From positions 7,429,531 to 7,493,530 of the forward strand of contig NW_022098045.1 of assembly GCF_002288925.2 (NCBI RefSeq): 64,000 nucleotides of DNA, written 5' to 3'. This document shows, piece by piece, positions 9,662-22,436 of this stretch (positions within the stretch are counted from its first letter, which is position 1; every line of letters begins with the position of its first letter). This DNA is from Delphinapterus leucas (Eukaryota; Chordata; Mammalia; Artiodactyla; Monodontidae). The notes beneath the pieces were generated by a model, which did not search any database, had not been told where the DNA came from, and saw only the letters and a list, made by a program, of their open reading frames with translations. The position numbers were made by a program, and so were the translations under genes.

Positions 9662-12512
9662 AAAGATATATGTATGTTTGCACTTATAAAAATAAAAATA
9701 TATATTATGGGATGTATATTTCTAGAACTAAGTGCCTGAAAGTGAAAGTCTCAAAAAAACAGGAGTAATTCTTCCCAAACAGAGAGAAAGCCTCTGTGGT
9801 CAATTTTACTGTTACATAACCAACAATTTAAAAAAAAAAAAACTGAATACAATTATAGCAATAATTGTAGTAGCTTGTAGCATATACACTTTGCAAAGTG
9901 CTTTGTTATACATTATTAGATTTTTGTTTCCTTGTTTATATTCAGTCTAATTCCTTATTTGTATTCAGTTTAATTTTTTACTTGTGAAATCACTCATGGT
10001 TTTATTAAATTTGTGTTCCTTTTAAATTTCTTTGGCTATCAGATGTCGTTAACCTATAACCAAAACTCCACTGAGAAAATAAGTTTTGAGTTAAAGTAGG
10101 TAAAGTTTACTGTGATTTCTATTTCTGACTCTTTCGAAAACTTTACCTTTATTTTGTGGTATCTATGTTTGGCTGAAGAAAGCCATATGGTCAATGAAAA
10201 CACTCAAAAGTTGCCTAAAACGAATCCCCAGAAAGCCGGTAAACTGTAACTTTGAACTGTGATGGTCACATACTGCCTTTCACCGGCCAAGAAGACCACA
10301 ACAGCCAAGCTTTTTATAATGATTAAAAAAATAAATAAATAACTATAAACCCATGATGGTATCTTCTCTCAGGAAGTCCTGGTGGTAATACCTGAATCAT
10401 GGGTACAAGCCTCATTGACTCATACTAATAGGGAGTTTCACCTCACCAACTTTTTCTCAAGACCCTATTTTTCCTTTTATTTAGGGGGTCGTTTCTAGTG
10501 GTAGTTGAATCAGCATTGCAAGTCAGTCTTAACGATTTAGTTGAGCCTGCAGCATTGAGATTTTATCTGAAAGGTCTTCAAGACTTTCATTGTCTTCCAA
10601 ATGTCTTCCCCTCATTTTAGTTTCTTACATTGTGGGCTCTCTTAGTGAGAATATCTTTTCTCTGTAATAGCTATTCACTTAAAAAGACTTCAAAATATTA
10701 CGCTGAAGGTTCTTTGAACAAAAATACGACTGCTCGTGTAAACAATTAATGGTTGTTAAGCATGGCAGTGTATATTATGACAAACAACACATGCTACATT
10801 ATGCCAGCTGGTGTAATGATGTGATAATGGCTGACTCATTAACTCTGGCACACAGTTTACGATGCCCTTCTATGACAGGATTAATTGATTCACACATACA
10901 TTAAAACAAAAATAACTGCACTGAAATTCAGCTGGAAGCCTGGCTCCTCATTTGTCATAAACAATGCCATTGGTGATAGCTGACAAAGACCCAAATACTG
11001 AATGTGCTGAGGTTCCCTTACTGACCTCACCTTTGCTTCTGACTGAGAACAAGAGCCTTGGAAACACACCAGAATGCTTCAAGGTATAGGCTTTCCCTGG
11101 AAAAGAGTTCATGTAAGAACAAAATATATACACACATATAGTTTTAACAGTGAAATGGTTCAATATACTTTTTCTAAAGCAAGTCCAGCAACAAAACAAC
11201 CATTATTAAAGGGCGTCTTACCTACTAGAAATATGGTTTAGATGCTTTCCCCAAATTATTAAAGAATAATTTCTTTAAAGAATTTCTTTCAGATACCTAA
11301 TCAAATACTTCTCAGAGAGCTTTTTGGAGCTGTAACAAATTCTGACTTATATTAGGCAGTAATAAATAGAGCACTCACCAGGGCGCTAACTTTTCTCCTT
11401 TGCCTCAGCTGCCAATTTTATCTCTTCTTTTAATTGTGAGGATTGGTAATACTTAAAAATAGAGGCTAGGCAACTTTTTTACCTAAAACCTGGAAATGTA
11501 ATAACAGTCTTATTAACTTGGAAGGCTTACTCATTTTAATATGTCTATATTATCATTCTAGGGCACTTTAAACTCAGAACTAAAGTATTTCTTTACTAAA
11601 TGTTTTTTGTTACAACTGAGACCATATATGTTACATTTAATAATTTCTAGTCAGTTCATTAAATAAAAACTAAATTGTATAATATGATTTTCATTTCAAA
11701 ACTGCTTTAGACTTACTGTATTTATTATTATTATTGGTATTGTTATTATTACTAGCAATTATGGCATAAATGTTGGAGGATATAGAAAACACAAGAGTTT
11801 ACCTGAGTATATTTTATTCAGTAGACTGAAAGATAAAATGTAATAGAGGAAAAACATGCTAACATAAAAAAAATTATAATTCCTCTGTTTATTTTCATTA
11901 ATTTTATTCATTTTACCATTTATGTTTTCAGACTTAAAGGAGGCATGTCACACCTTTACGTTGAGCTTGAATATTCTTCTAGCTGGTCAAGTAACAAAGT
12001 GATTGGTTAATGTTAATGAGCGTTAAAGCCTAAAGAGAAGCTCACGTGTCATCTTGGAAGAAAGAAATGGAGTAATCTATTTACCTTTCTTTTTACCTTG
12101 CTAATTTCCATTATAGCATTAAGGCACTAATTCCAAACTTTTTCATTATCAAGGGATATTTTTCCATTTTTTCTTCTATAGATCACTTTTTATAAAATTT
12201 TATGTCTTTATTATCAAACCCATGTATAATGGCGACAACTTAGAAGATTCAACAAAAACAAAGAATAAAATTAAAGATCAACCATAATTTCACAACCCAG
12301 AGATATTCACAATTAACAGACTAACATTTTCCTTGTCAGAGTTACTTTAGGTATAGATTATATATTTTTTTCTAAAATTGAGATATTATAAATATGACTT
12401 TGTATCTATTTTTCTTTCTTCTTATGATTATATCCTGAACATTATATATCTTATTAAGTGTTTCAAAACCAGTATTTTTAATGGCTATTTAACATTTGCT
12501 TCAATACAAATA
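9662..12512. other. Unassigned, largely non-repeat DNA
   Basis: No gene or repeat family recognised over about 2.8 kb. 10710-11010 has the mixed composition and homeodomain/forkhead-like words often seen in conserved non-coding elements (see findings). The rest is AT-rich with no notable structure. Confidence 0.4.
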
Positions 12513-12905
12513 AAATTTTATTTATTTATTTATTTATTTATAACATCTTTATTGGAGTATAATTGCTTTACAATGGAGTGTTAGTTTCTGCTCTATAACA
12601 AAGTAAATCAGCTATACATATACATATATCCCTATATCTCCTCCCTCTTGCATCTCCCTCCCACCCTCCCTAACCCATCCCTATAGGTGGTCACTATGCA
12701 ACGAGTTGATCTCCACGTGCTATGTGGCTGCTTCTGACTAGCTATCTATTTTACATTTGGTAGTATATATAAGTCCATGCCACTCTCCCAATTCATCACA
12801 GCTTACCCTTCCCCTCCCCGAGTCCTCAAGTCCATTCTCTACATATGCATCTTTATTCCTGTCCTGCCCCTAGGTTCTTCATAACCATTTCTTTTTTTTT
12901 TTTTT

Positions 12906-15900
12906 TTAGATTCCATATATATGTGTTAGCATATGGTATTTGTTTTTCTCTTTCTGACTTAATTCACTCTGTATGACAACCTCTAGGTCCATCCACCTCA
13001 ATACAAATAACTCAAATTCGTTTCTTTCTATGGCTGAGTAATATTCCATTGTATATATGTGCCACATCTTCTTTCTCCATTCATCTCTTGATGGACACTT
13101 AGGTTGCTTCCATGTCCTGGCTATTGTAAATAGAACTGCAATGAACATTGTGGTACATGACTCTTTCTGAATTATGGATTTCTCAGGGTATATGCCCAGT
13201 AGTGGGATTGCTGGGTCATATGGTAGTTCTATTTTTAGTTTTTTAAAGAACCTCCATACTGTTCTCCACAGTGGCTGTATCAATTTACATTCCCACCAAG
13301 AGAGCAAGAGGGTACCCTTTTCTCCACACCCTCTCCACCATTTATTGTTTGTAGATTTTTTGATGATGGCCATTCTGATTGGTGTGAGATGATGCCACAC
13401 TGTAGTTTCGATTTGTGTTTCTCTAATGATTAGTGATGTTGAGCATTCTTTCATGTGTTTGTTGGCTATCTGTATATCTTCTTTGGAGAAATGTCTATTT
13501 AGGTCCTCCGCCCATATTTGGATTGGGTTGTTTGTCTTTTTGATATTGAGCTGCATGACCTGCTTGTAAATTTTGGAGATTAATCCTTTGTCAGGTGCTT
13601 CATTTGCAAATATTTTCTCCCATTTTGAGAGTTGTCTTTTCGTCTTGTTTATGGCCTCCTTTGCTGTGTAAAAGCTTTTACGTTTCATTAGGTCCCATTT
13701 GTTTATTTTTGTTTTTATTTCCATTTCTCTAGGAGGTGGGTCAAAAAGGATCTTGCTGTGATTTATGTCATAGAGTGTTGTGCCTGTGTTTTTCTCTAAG
13801 AGTTTTATAGTGTTTGGCCTTACATTTAAGTCTTTAATTCATTTTGAGTTTATTTTTGTGTATGGTGTCAAGGAGTGTTCTAATTTCATTCTTTTACATG
13901 TAGCTGTCCCGTTTTCCCAGCACCACTTATTGAAGAGGCTGTCTTTTCTACATTGTATAATCTTGCCTCCTTTATCATAGTAAGGTGACCATATGTGCGT
14001 GGGTTTATCTCTGGGCTTTCTATCCTGTTCCATTGATCTATATTTCTCTTTTTGTGCCAGTACTATACTGTCTTGATGACTGCAGCTTTGTAGTATAGTC
14101 TGAAGTCTGGGAACCTGATTCCTCCAGCTCCGTTTTTCTTTCTCAAGATTGCTTTGGCTATTCAGGGTCTTTTGTGTTTCCATACAAATAGTGAAATTTT
14201 TTGTTCTAGTTCTGTGAAAAATGCCATTGGTAGTTTGATAGGGATTGCACTGAATCTGTAGATTGCTTTGGGTAGTTGAGTCATTTTCACAATATTGATT
14301 CTTCCAATCCAAGAACATGGTATATCTCTCCCTCTGTTTGTATCATCGTTAATTTCTTTCATCAGTGTCTTATAGTTTTATGCATACAGATCTTTTGTCC
14401 CCTTAGGTAGGTATTCCTAGGTATTTTATTCTTTTTGTTTCAGTGGTAAATGGGAGTGTTTCCTTAATTTCTCTTTCAGATTTTTCATCATTGGTGTATA
14501 AGAATGCAAGAGATTTCTGTGCATTAATTTCATACCCTGCTACTTTACCAAATTCATTGATTAGCTCTAAAAGTTTTCACGTAGTGTCTTTAGGATTCTC
14601 TTTATATACTATCGTGTCAGCTTTACTTCTTGTTTTCTGATTTGGATTCCTTTTATTTCTTTTTCTTCTCTGATTGCTGTGGCTAAAACTTCCAAAACTA
14701 TGTTGAATAATAGTGGTGAGGGTGGGCAACCTTGCTTGTTCCTGATCTTAGTGGAAATGGTTACAGTTTTTCACAATTGAGAATGAGGTTGGCTGTGATG
14801 CCATATATGGCCTTTATTATGTTGAGGTAAGTTCCCTTTATGCCTACATTCTGGAGGGTTTTTATCATAAATGGTGTTGAATTTTGTCAAAAGCTTTTTT
14901 TGCATCTATTGAGATCATATGGTTTTTCTCCTTCAATTTCTTAGTATGGTTTATCACATTGATTGATTTGCATATACTGAAGAATCCTTGCATTCCTGGG
15001 ATAAACCCCACTTGATCATGGTGCATGATCCTTTTAATGTGCTATTGGATTTTATTTGCTAGTATTTTGCTGAGGATTTTTGCATCTATATTCATCAGTG
15101 TTATTGGCCTGTAGTTTTCTTTCTTTGTCTGGTTTTGGTATCAGGGTGATGGTGGCCTCATAGAATGAGTTTGGGAGTGTCCCTCCCTCTGGTATATTTT
15201 GGAAGAGTTTGAGAAGGATAGGTGTTAACTCTTCTCTAAATGTTTGATAGAATTCATCTGTGAAGCCATCTGGTCCTGGGCCTTAGTTTGTTGGAAGATT
15301 TTTAATCACAGTCTCAGTCAGTGCTTGTGATTGGTCTGTTTATATTTTCTATTTCATCCTGGTTCAGTCTTGGAAGGTTGTGCTTTCCTATGAATTTGTC
15401 CATTTATTCCAGGTTGTCCCCTTTATTGGCATATAGTTGCCTGTAGTAATCACTCATGATCCTTTGCATTTCTGCAGTGTCAGTTGTTACTTCTCCTTTT
15501 TCATTTCTAATTCTATTGATTTGAGCCTTCTTCCTCTTTTTTCTTGATGAGACTGGCTAATGGTTTATCAATTTTGTTTATCTTCCCAAAGAACCAGCTT
15601 TTAGTTTTATTGATCTTTGCTATCGTTTCCTTCATTTCTTTTTCATTTATCTCTTATCTGATCTTTATGATTTCTTTACTTCTGCTAACTGTGGGGGTAT
15701 TTGTTCCTCTTTTTTTAATTGCTTTAGGTGTAAGGTTAGGTTGTTTATTTGACGTGTTTCTTGTTTCTTGAGGTAGGATTGTATTGCTCTAAACTTCCCT
15801 CTTTGAACTGCTTTTGTTGCATCTGATAGGTTTTGGGTCATCGTGTTTTCACTGTCATTCGTTTGTAGGTAGTTTTTGATTTCCTCTTTGATTTCTTCAG

Positions 15901-16690
15901 TGATCTCTTGGTTATTAAGTAGTTTATTGTTTAGCCTTCATGTGTTTGTATTTTTTACAGATTTTTTCCTGTAATTGATACCTACTCTCATAGCTCTGTG
16001 GTCAGAAAAGTTACTTGATACGATTTCAATTTTCTTAAATTTACAAAGGTTTGATTTGTGACCCAAGATATGAACTATCCTGCAGAATGTTCCATGAGCA
16101 CTTGAGAAGAAAATGTATTCTGTTGTTTTTGGATGGAATGTCCTATAAATATCAATTAAGTCCATCTTGTTTAATGTATCATTTAAAGCTTGTGTTTCCT
16201 TATTTATTTTCATTTTGGATGATCTGTCCATTGGTGAAAGTTGGGTATTAAAGTTCCCTACTATGATTTTGTTACTGTCGATTTCCCCTTTTATGGCTGT
16301 TAGCATTTGCCTTATGTATTGATGTGCTCCTGTGTTGGGTTCATAAATATTTAAAATTGTTATATCTTCTTCTTGGATTGATCCCTTGATCATTATGTAG
16401 TGCCCTTCTTTGTCTCTTGTAATAGTCTTTCTTTTAAAATCTATTTTGTCTCATATGAGAATTGCTACTGCAGCTTTCTTTTGATATCCATTTGCATGGA
16501 ATATCTTTTTCCATCCCCTCACCTTCAGTCTGTTATGTGTCCCTATGTCTGAAGTGGGTCTCTTGCAGACAGCATATATATGGGTCTTGTTTTTATATTC
16601 ATTCTGCCAGCCTATGTCTTTTCGTTGGAGCATTTAATCCATTTACATTTAAGGTAATTATCAATATATATGTTCCTATTACCATTTTCT
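12906..16690 (-). pseudogene. L1 ORF2 (endonuclease/reverse transcriptase), broken
   Basis: Remnant of the LINE-1 ORF2 protein, which nicks target DNA and reverse transcribes L1 RNA. The longest piece, 12906-13724 (272 codons), is the C-terminal region and ends at the natural stop. 13839-14318 and 14162-14362 are connector/thumb pieces in different frames. 15938-16393 is the middle of the AP-type endonuclease, with 'VGNFNTQLSPMDRS' where active L1 has GDFNT, and 'SDHRAMRV' kept. 16451-16633 holds the N-terminal 'LKVRGWKKIFHANG' block. The reverse transcriptase FADD motif appears lost: near 14613-14622 the coding sequence jumps from the residues before it to the residues after. The start position is approximate. 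Confidence 0.85.
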
Positions 16691-16744
16691 TAATTGTTTT
16701 GTGTTTGTTATTGTAGGTCTTTTCCCTCTCTTGTGTTTTCTCCC

Positions 16745-17629
16745 TAGAGAAGTTCCTTTAGCATTTGTTGTAAAGCTGGCTTGGTGGTGCTGAATCCTCT
16801 AAGCTTTTGCTTGTCTGTAAAGGTTTTAATTTCTCTGTCGAATCTGAATGAGTTCCTTGCTGGGTAGAGTAATCTTGGGTGTAAGTTTTTCCCTTTCATC
16901 ATTTTAAATATGTCCTGCCACTCCCTTCTAACTTGCAGAGTTTCTGCTGAAAGATCAGCTGTTAACCTTATGGGGATTCCCTTGTGTGTTATTTGTTGTT
17001 ATTCCCTTGCTGCTATTAATCTTTTTTCTTTGTATTTAATTTTTGATGGTTCGATTAATATGTGTCTTGGCATGTTTCTCCTTGGGTTTATCCTGTATGG
17101 GACTCTCTGTACTTCCTGGGCTTAACTATTTCCTTTCCCATATTAGGGAAGTTTTCAACTATAATCTCTTCAAATATTTTCTCAGTCCCTTTCTTTTTCT
17201 CTTCTTCTGGGACCCCTATAATTCGAATGTTGGTGCATTTAATATTGTCCCAGAGGTCTCTGCTAGTGTCCTCAATTCTTTTCATTCTTTTTTCTTTATT
17301 CTGCTCTGCAGTAGTTATTTCCACTATTTTATCTTCCAGGTCACTTATCCATTCTTCTGCCTCAGTTATTCTGCTATTGATTCTTTCTAGAGAATTTTTA
17401 ATTTCATTTACTGTGTTCTTTATATTTTTTGTTTGCTCTTTAGTTCTTCTAGGTCCTTGTTAAATGTTTCTTGTATTTTCTCCATTCTATTTCCAAGATT
17501 TTGGATCATCTTTACTATTATTACTCTGAATTCTTTTTCAAGTAGACTTCCTATTTCCTCTTCATTTGTTTGGTCTGGTGGGTTTTTACGTTGTTCCTTC
17601 ATCTGCTGTGTCTTTCTCTGTCTTCTCAT
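16745..17629 (-). pseudogene. L1 ORF1 (RNA-binding chaperone), broken
   Basis: Remnant of L1 ORF1p, the trimeric RNA-binding protein of the L1 particle. 17420-17629 is the N-terminal part, beginning 'MRRQRKTQQMKEQRKNPPDQ' and running into a charged coiled coil. 17088-17324 is the centre with 'NIRIIGVPEEEKKKGTEKIF', the recognisable start of the RRM-like domain, then 'GKEIVKPRKYRESHTG'. The C-terminal domain continues to about 16750 in other frames. At least two frame changes separate the pieces. Confidence 0.8.
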
Positions 17630-19664
17630 TTTGCTTAACTTACTGTGTTTGGGGTCTCCTTTTCACAGGCTGTAGGTTCGTAGTTCCCATTGTTTTTGGT
17701 GTTTGTCCCCAGTGGCTAAGGTTGTTTCAGTGGGTTTTGTAGGCTTCCTGGTGGAGGGGACTAGTGTGTGTGTTCTGGTGGATGAGGCTGGATCTTGTCT
17801 TTCTGGTGGGCAGGACCGCGTCCAGTGGTGTGCTCAGGGGTTTCTGTGACCTTATTATGATTTTAGGCAGCCTCTCTGCTAATGGGTGGGGTTGTGTTCC
17901 TTTCTTGCTAGTTGTTTGGCATAGGGTGTCCAGCACTGTAGCTTGCTGGTCCTTGCATGGAGCTGGGCCTTAGCATTGAGATGGAGATCTCTGGGAGAGC
18001 TTTTGCCATTTGATATTATGTGGAGCCAGGAGGTGTCTGGTGGACCGATGTCCTGAACTTGGCTCTCCCACCTCAGAGTCAGAGGCCTGGTACCCAGCTG
18101 GAGCACCCAAACCCTGTCAGCCACATGGTTCAGAAGAAAATGGAGAAAAAAAGAAAGAAGGAAAGAAAATAAATAAATAACATAAAGTTATTAAAATAAG
18201 AAGTAAATTATTAAAAATTAAAAAGTAATTTAAAAAAATAAAGAAAGAGAGCAACCAAACCAAAAAACAAATCCAATGATAGTAAGCACTAAAACCTATA
18301 CTAAAAAAAATAATAATAATAACAGATAGAATCCTAGGACAAATGGTAAAAGCAAAGCTATACAGACAAAATCACACACAGAAGCATATACATACACACT
18401 CACAGAAAGAAAAAAAGGACAAAAAATATATATATCGTTGCTCCCAAAGTCCACCTCCTCAATTTGGGATGCTTCATTGTCTATTCTTGTATTCCACAGA
18501 TGCAGGGTACATCAAGTTGATTGTGGAGATTTAATCCGCTGCTCCTGAGGCTGCTGGGAGAAATTTCCCTTTCTCTTCTTTGTTCGCACAGCTCTCAGGG
18601 TTCAGCTTTGGGTTTGGCCCCGCTTCTGTGTGTAGGTCACCTGAAGGTGTCTGTTCTTTGCTCAAATAGGACGGGGTTAAAGGCGCAGCTGATTAGGGGC
18701 CTCTGGCTCACTAAGGTGGGGGCAGGGGGCAGGAGGGAGGGATATGGAGTGTGGGGAGAGCCTGCGGCGGCAGAGGCCAGCAGGACGTTGTACCAGCGTG
18801 AGGCGCGCCATGCATTCTCCCGGGGAAGTTGTCCCTGGATCCCGGGACCCTGGCAGTGGCGGGCTGCACAGCCTCCTGGGATGGGAGGTATGGATAGTGA
18901 CCTGTACTCGCACACAGGCTTCTTGGTGGCGGCGGCAGCAGCCTTAGCGTCTCATGCCCGTCTCTGGGGTCCGTGCTCATAGCCACGGCTCACGCCTGTC
19001 TCTGGAGCTCCTGTAAGTGGCACTCTGAATCCCCTCTCCTCGCACACCAGGAAACAAAGAGGGAAGAAAAAGTCTCTTGCCTCTTCGGCAGGTCCAGACT
19101 TTTCCCCAGACTCCCTCTCTACTAGCCATGGCGCACTAGCCCCCTTCAGGCTGTGATCATGCAGCCAACCCCAGTCCTCTCCCTGCGATCTGACCTCCGA
19201 AGCCCGAGCCTCAGCTCCCAGCCCCACCCGTCCCGGCGGGTGAGCAGAGAAGCCTCTCGGGCTGGTGAGTGCTGGTCGGCACCGATCCTCTGTGCGGGAA
19301 TGTCTCCGCTTTGCCCTCCCCACCCCTGTTGCTGTGCTCTCCTCCACGGCTCCGAAGCTCCCCCCTCCGCCACCCGCTGTCTCCGCCCACGAAGGGGCTT
19401 CTAGTGTGTGGAAACCTTTCCTCCTTCACAGCTCCCTCCCACTGGTGCAGGTCCCGTCCCTATTCTTTTGTCTGTGTTTTTTCTTTTTTCTCTTGCCCTA
19501 CCCAGGTACGTGGGTAGTTTCTTGCCTTTGGGGAAGTCTGAGGTCTTCTGCCAGCATTCAGTAGGTGTTCTGTAGGAGTTGTTCCACATGTAGATGTATT
19601 TCTGATGTATTTGTGGGGAGGAAGGCGATCTCCACATATCACTCCTCCACCGTCTTGAAGCTGC
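17630..19664 (-). promoter_or_regulatory. L1 5' UTR with CpG-rich internal promoter region
   Basis: About 2 kb upstream of L1 ORF1. 18540-19480 is GC-rich with many CpG, in sharp contrast to the AT-rich surroundings. This is the position of the L1 internal promoter. An A-rich stretch (18138-18440) separates it from the ORF1-proximal part. Several open frames here on both strands are compositional and not genes. Confidence 0.7.
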
Positions 19665-19692
19665 CTTATATTGATTTTAAATTTCATTTATT

Positions 19693-20720
19693 ATAATGAG
19701 ATGTGCTGTAATTAATATGGGTCCCATGTTTTGAAAAGTTTGATCTATAAAACAAATTGAATTTGTCAACAAATAATTCAGATGCCACATCGTTTAAAAG
19801 TTAATCAAAATCATATAACTGCAGTCCAGATTTTCAGATCAACATTAGAAATCAGTGTTGTTGCCCTGAATTAGTAATATTTCATCCAAAATGGAAATGA
19901 AAGGTTATGTTTATTTGTTACTGTGTAATTTGTCAGGAAAGCTCATGATCTACCTGCCACATGTTGACATATGAGAAACAGCTCTGAGACCTACAAATTG
20001 ACACTACTACGCTAGCAGATAACACTTAGTCACGCTTTACAAGGATAAGTAGAATTAATGGTTGGTATTACTTTTCCTCCCTACCTTAAGAAAAAGAAAA
20101 TGTTTTTCCAAAGATGTGAGTGTGACTATGTAAACCATAGCAATAAGAGTAAGCACTGAAGAATTTTTTTAAAGATAGATAGGTAGGTAGGTAGGTAGGT
20201 AGGTAGATACATAGATAGAGAGATAGATATAGAGATAGGTAGATTATTGGCTATGCCTTTCAGGATGAGACATTTATATCGTGGGAAGAACTGTGTCCAG
20301 CCTGAGGTCAGGAATGTGCTGTGTCCCTTCTTTGCATGCTGCCTCTGCTTATTGAAGCTTTCTCAGTGTTTGGTTGGTATGCTTAATAGTCTGTGGTTTA
20401 GCATTGTGGTAGCTTCCTTATTTCATTGAGATCTCTTGCTTCTTTATTCTTTTAGGTTACTAAATTCCCCAAAACACAATTCAGTATGCAACACTCGATA
20501 TCAGTTTGTCCTAAGGGCACTGTGTGCTGTTTTATCAGCAAATTAAATTCTTTTTTTTAAAGACAATTAATATATTTGTTTGTTTATTTTTATTTAATTT
20601 CTTTTGTCCTCTTCTTTTCAGGTACCAACTATTCATTTGTTGGATACCTATTGATGGATTTTTATTTCTATTATCAACTTTACAATCATTTTCATTTTCT
20701 TATTCTTGCCAATTTTATTC
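19693..20720. other. Unassigned DNA with GATA-type microsatellite
   Basis: No gene or repeat family recognised apart from the tetranucleotide tract at 20173-20244. Confidence 0.35.
20173..20244. repeat. (GATA/GGTA)n microsatellite
   Basis: Compound tetranucleotide tract: GATA units, a block of about seven GGTA units, then irregular GATA/GAGA units. Confidence 0.9.
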
Positions 20721-20960
20721 TGAGTGATTTCTTCAAGACTATTCCCTTGAAGCCTACTTGTGTCCCCAACATTATTTTATTAGTGTTTATTCTAGTTTTT
20801 GGTGCTTCCAATGTAGTTCATGTATGATAGAGCTTTCTTGTTTCAATTTTGTTTTGAATGAGCTCTTCAAGCCCACCCATGTTTTGTGTCAATACCTTTT
20901 TTAGTCACATTTATTCTAGTTTTTGGTGTTTCCCAGTTTCATGTCTCTAGTCATGTTTAT
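20721..20960 (+). repeat. Diverged tandem duplication, ~124-134-bp unit
   Basis: Two copies, 20721-20836 and 20855-20960, share an exact 19-mer (tttattctagtttttggtg at 20786 and 20910) and similar flanks: 'tgagtgatttcttcaag' against 'tgaatgagctcttcaag', and 'gttcatgtatgatag' against 'tttcatgtctctag'. The second copy is about 10 bases shorter. Family unknown; it may be part of an unrecognised old repeat. Confidence 0.6.
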
Positions 20961-21095
20961 TTTTGTCTCTCATTTCTATTTTAAGCTCTGCCTCATAAAT
21001 TTTAATCTTTTTGTTGCTTTGTAATGTCCTTTGTATCATTGTGTTTCCTTTTTCAGCTCTCTCCTCTGTGTGGGTATGTATATATAAGATATATA

Positions 21096-21421
21096 TCTTA
21101 GTCTGTTCAGGCTGCTATAAAAAAAATACCACAAACTGGGTAGCTTATAAACAGGATAAATTTATTTCTCACAGTTCTGGAAACTGGAAGTCCCAGATCA
21201 GGATGCCAGCATGGTCAGGTGAGGGCCCTCTTTTAGGATGCAAGACTGCCAACTTCTTTCTATATCCTCATGTGGCAGAAAGGAAGGAGTGAGAGTTCTA
21301 TAGGGTCCCTTTTATAAGGGCACTAATATAAGGTACCAAAGGCCTAGCTTCCTAATACCATCACATTGGGCATTGGGATTTCAACATTTGAATTTTGGGG
21401 GGACACAAACAGAGCATAGCA
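21096..21421 (+). repeat. MaLR LTR (MST/MLT1 type)
   Basis: Reads in MaLR order: 'ttagtctgttcaggctgcta', 'taccacaaactgggtagctt', 'ataaatttatttctcacagt', 'ttttataagggcactaatat', 'ctaataccatcacattgggc', 'gaattttggggggacacaaa'. No internal retroviral region adjoins, so it is probably a solo LTR. Confidence 0.7.
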
Positions 21422-22436
21422 GCAATCTCTCTCTCTCTCTTTTTTTTTCTCTCTCTCTCCCCGCTCTCTCTGAGAGACAGTTGTAATTTTTTTGAGAGTG
21501 TAGGCAATTATTTGTCAGACAATTTTCTGTGTCTCTTTGGTTGATTACTTTTGTGATGTATGTCTAACACAGTGAATGTTTACTATTTGCAGACATAGTT
21601 CTAAGCCCTTTATGCTAATTCTCTCATTTAATGTAAGTGCTTCATTTGCTTTTGCATATGCTATTGTCCGACCCCCACTTCTGCTACTTCTTATTCTTCT
21701 CCTTCTCCAACTCCTCCTTTTCCTTCTTTCACATTTCTTTCTGATTATTAGTCAAGTTTGAAGGAATGGAACAAGTTACTTACAGGAGATGGTAAAGCAC
21801 TATGGCCGTGAGGGAATTGCAGAGTAGAGTGAAGATGGCAACAGACTCTACTGGGCTTGTTGTCTCCAACACAGTCTCTCAAAATATATTATTTTCTTAT
21901 ACAGTGGGAACATTTCTGTTCGGTGTTCTTGCAGTGTTGCATACAGAAAAGCACTTTATATCCATTGCAACTTGGCCCTCACTAATTTCTTCTTCCCCCT
22001 TACTCTATCACACTTCTAGCAGTGACAAATTCACCACTCTCCCTTCTTTTCTCAACCAACCTCAATCTTAGACCAGGAATTGCAAACTCAAGTACCTACT
22101 CAAAGGACCAGATATATAGACCTTACAAGTATACCAGCTTTGATAAGCCAGTATATTTTTTACATTTAAAAAAAGTCTTTTAAAAATTATACAGCAAGAC
22201 ATTTTTTCTCAGTTTTTTTAGTCGAACTCCACTAGAAACTACAGTTACAAATAAAAAGATAAACCACATACATACACGCACACAGACAAAGCAAAATAAA
22301 AAAATAAAAGTTTGAAAAATAGAGGCATCTGAATTTCATCAGTCTGTATAGTTTCACTTAATTATTTTTCCATTGCAATTCAAATAAAATGAATTTCATA
22401 CTGACCAAGTGCTCACAACTGCCCAGTTCTTACCCT
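21422..22436. other. Unassigned; CT-rich tract and possible hAT scrap
   Basis: 21426-21476 is a CT/T-rich low-complexity tract. 22075-22140 ('gaccaggaattgcaaactca', 'aaaggaccagatatat') faintly resembles the end of the hAT relic seen at 63310 but is too degraded to call. Nothing else recognised. Confidence 0.3.

Larger units (their letters stand above)
12513..19692 (-). mobile_element. Near full-length degraded L1 retrotransposon
   Basis: One L1 in reverse orientation with all parts in order: (TTTA)n tail at about 12515-12541, 3' UTR to 12905, ORF2, ORF1, and a 5' UTR of about 2 kb ending at 'cgtcttgaagctgcc' (about 19664). Length about 7.1 kb. Both ORFs are broken by frameshifts and stops. 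A possible duplication, aaattttatttatt (12513-12526) and aaatttcatttatt (19679-19692), is low-complexity and leaves ~14 unexplained bases, so it is weak. The 5' UTR type matches my memory of cetartiodactyl, especially cetacean, L1. Confidence 0.9.

Noticed and set aside
17043..17463. Hydrophobic open frames of 115 and 133 codons on the plus strand
   Set aside because: They are antisense to L1 ORF1 on the minus strand, which has recognisable ORF1p motifs.
18521..19637. Cluster of overlapping open frames on both strands, up to 153 codons
   Set aside because: They lie in the GC-rich 5' UTR of the L1; few stops are expected from composition, frames overlap on both strands, and no protein motif is seen.
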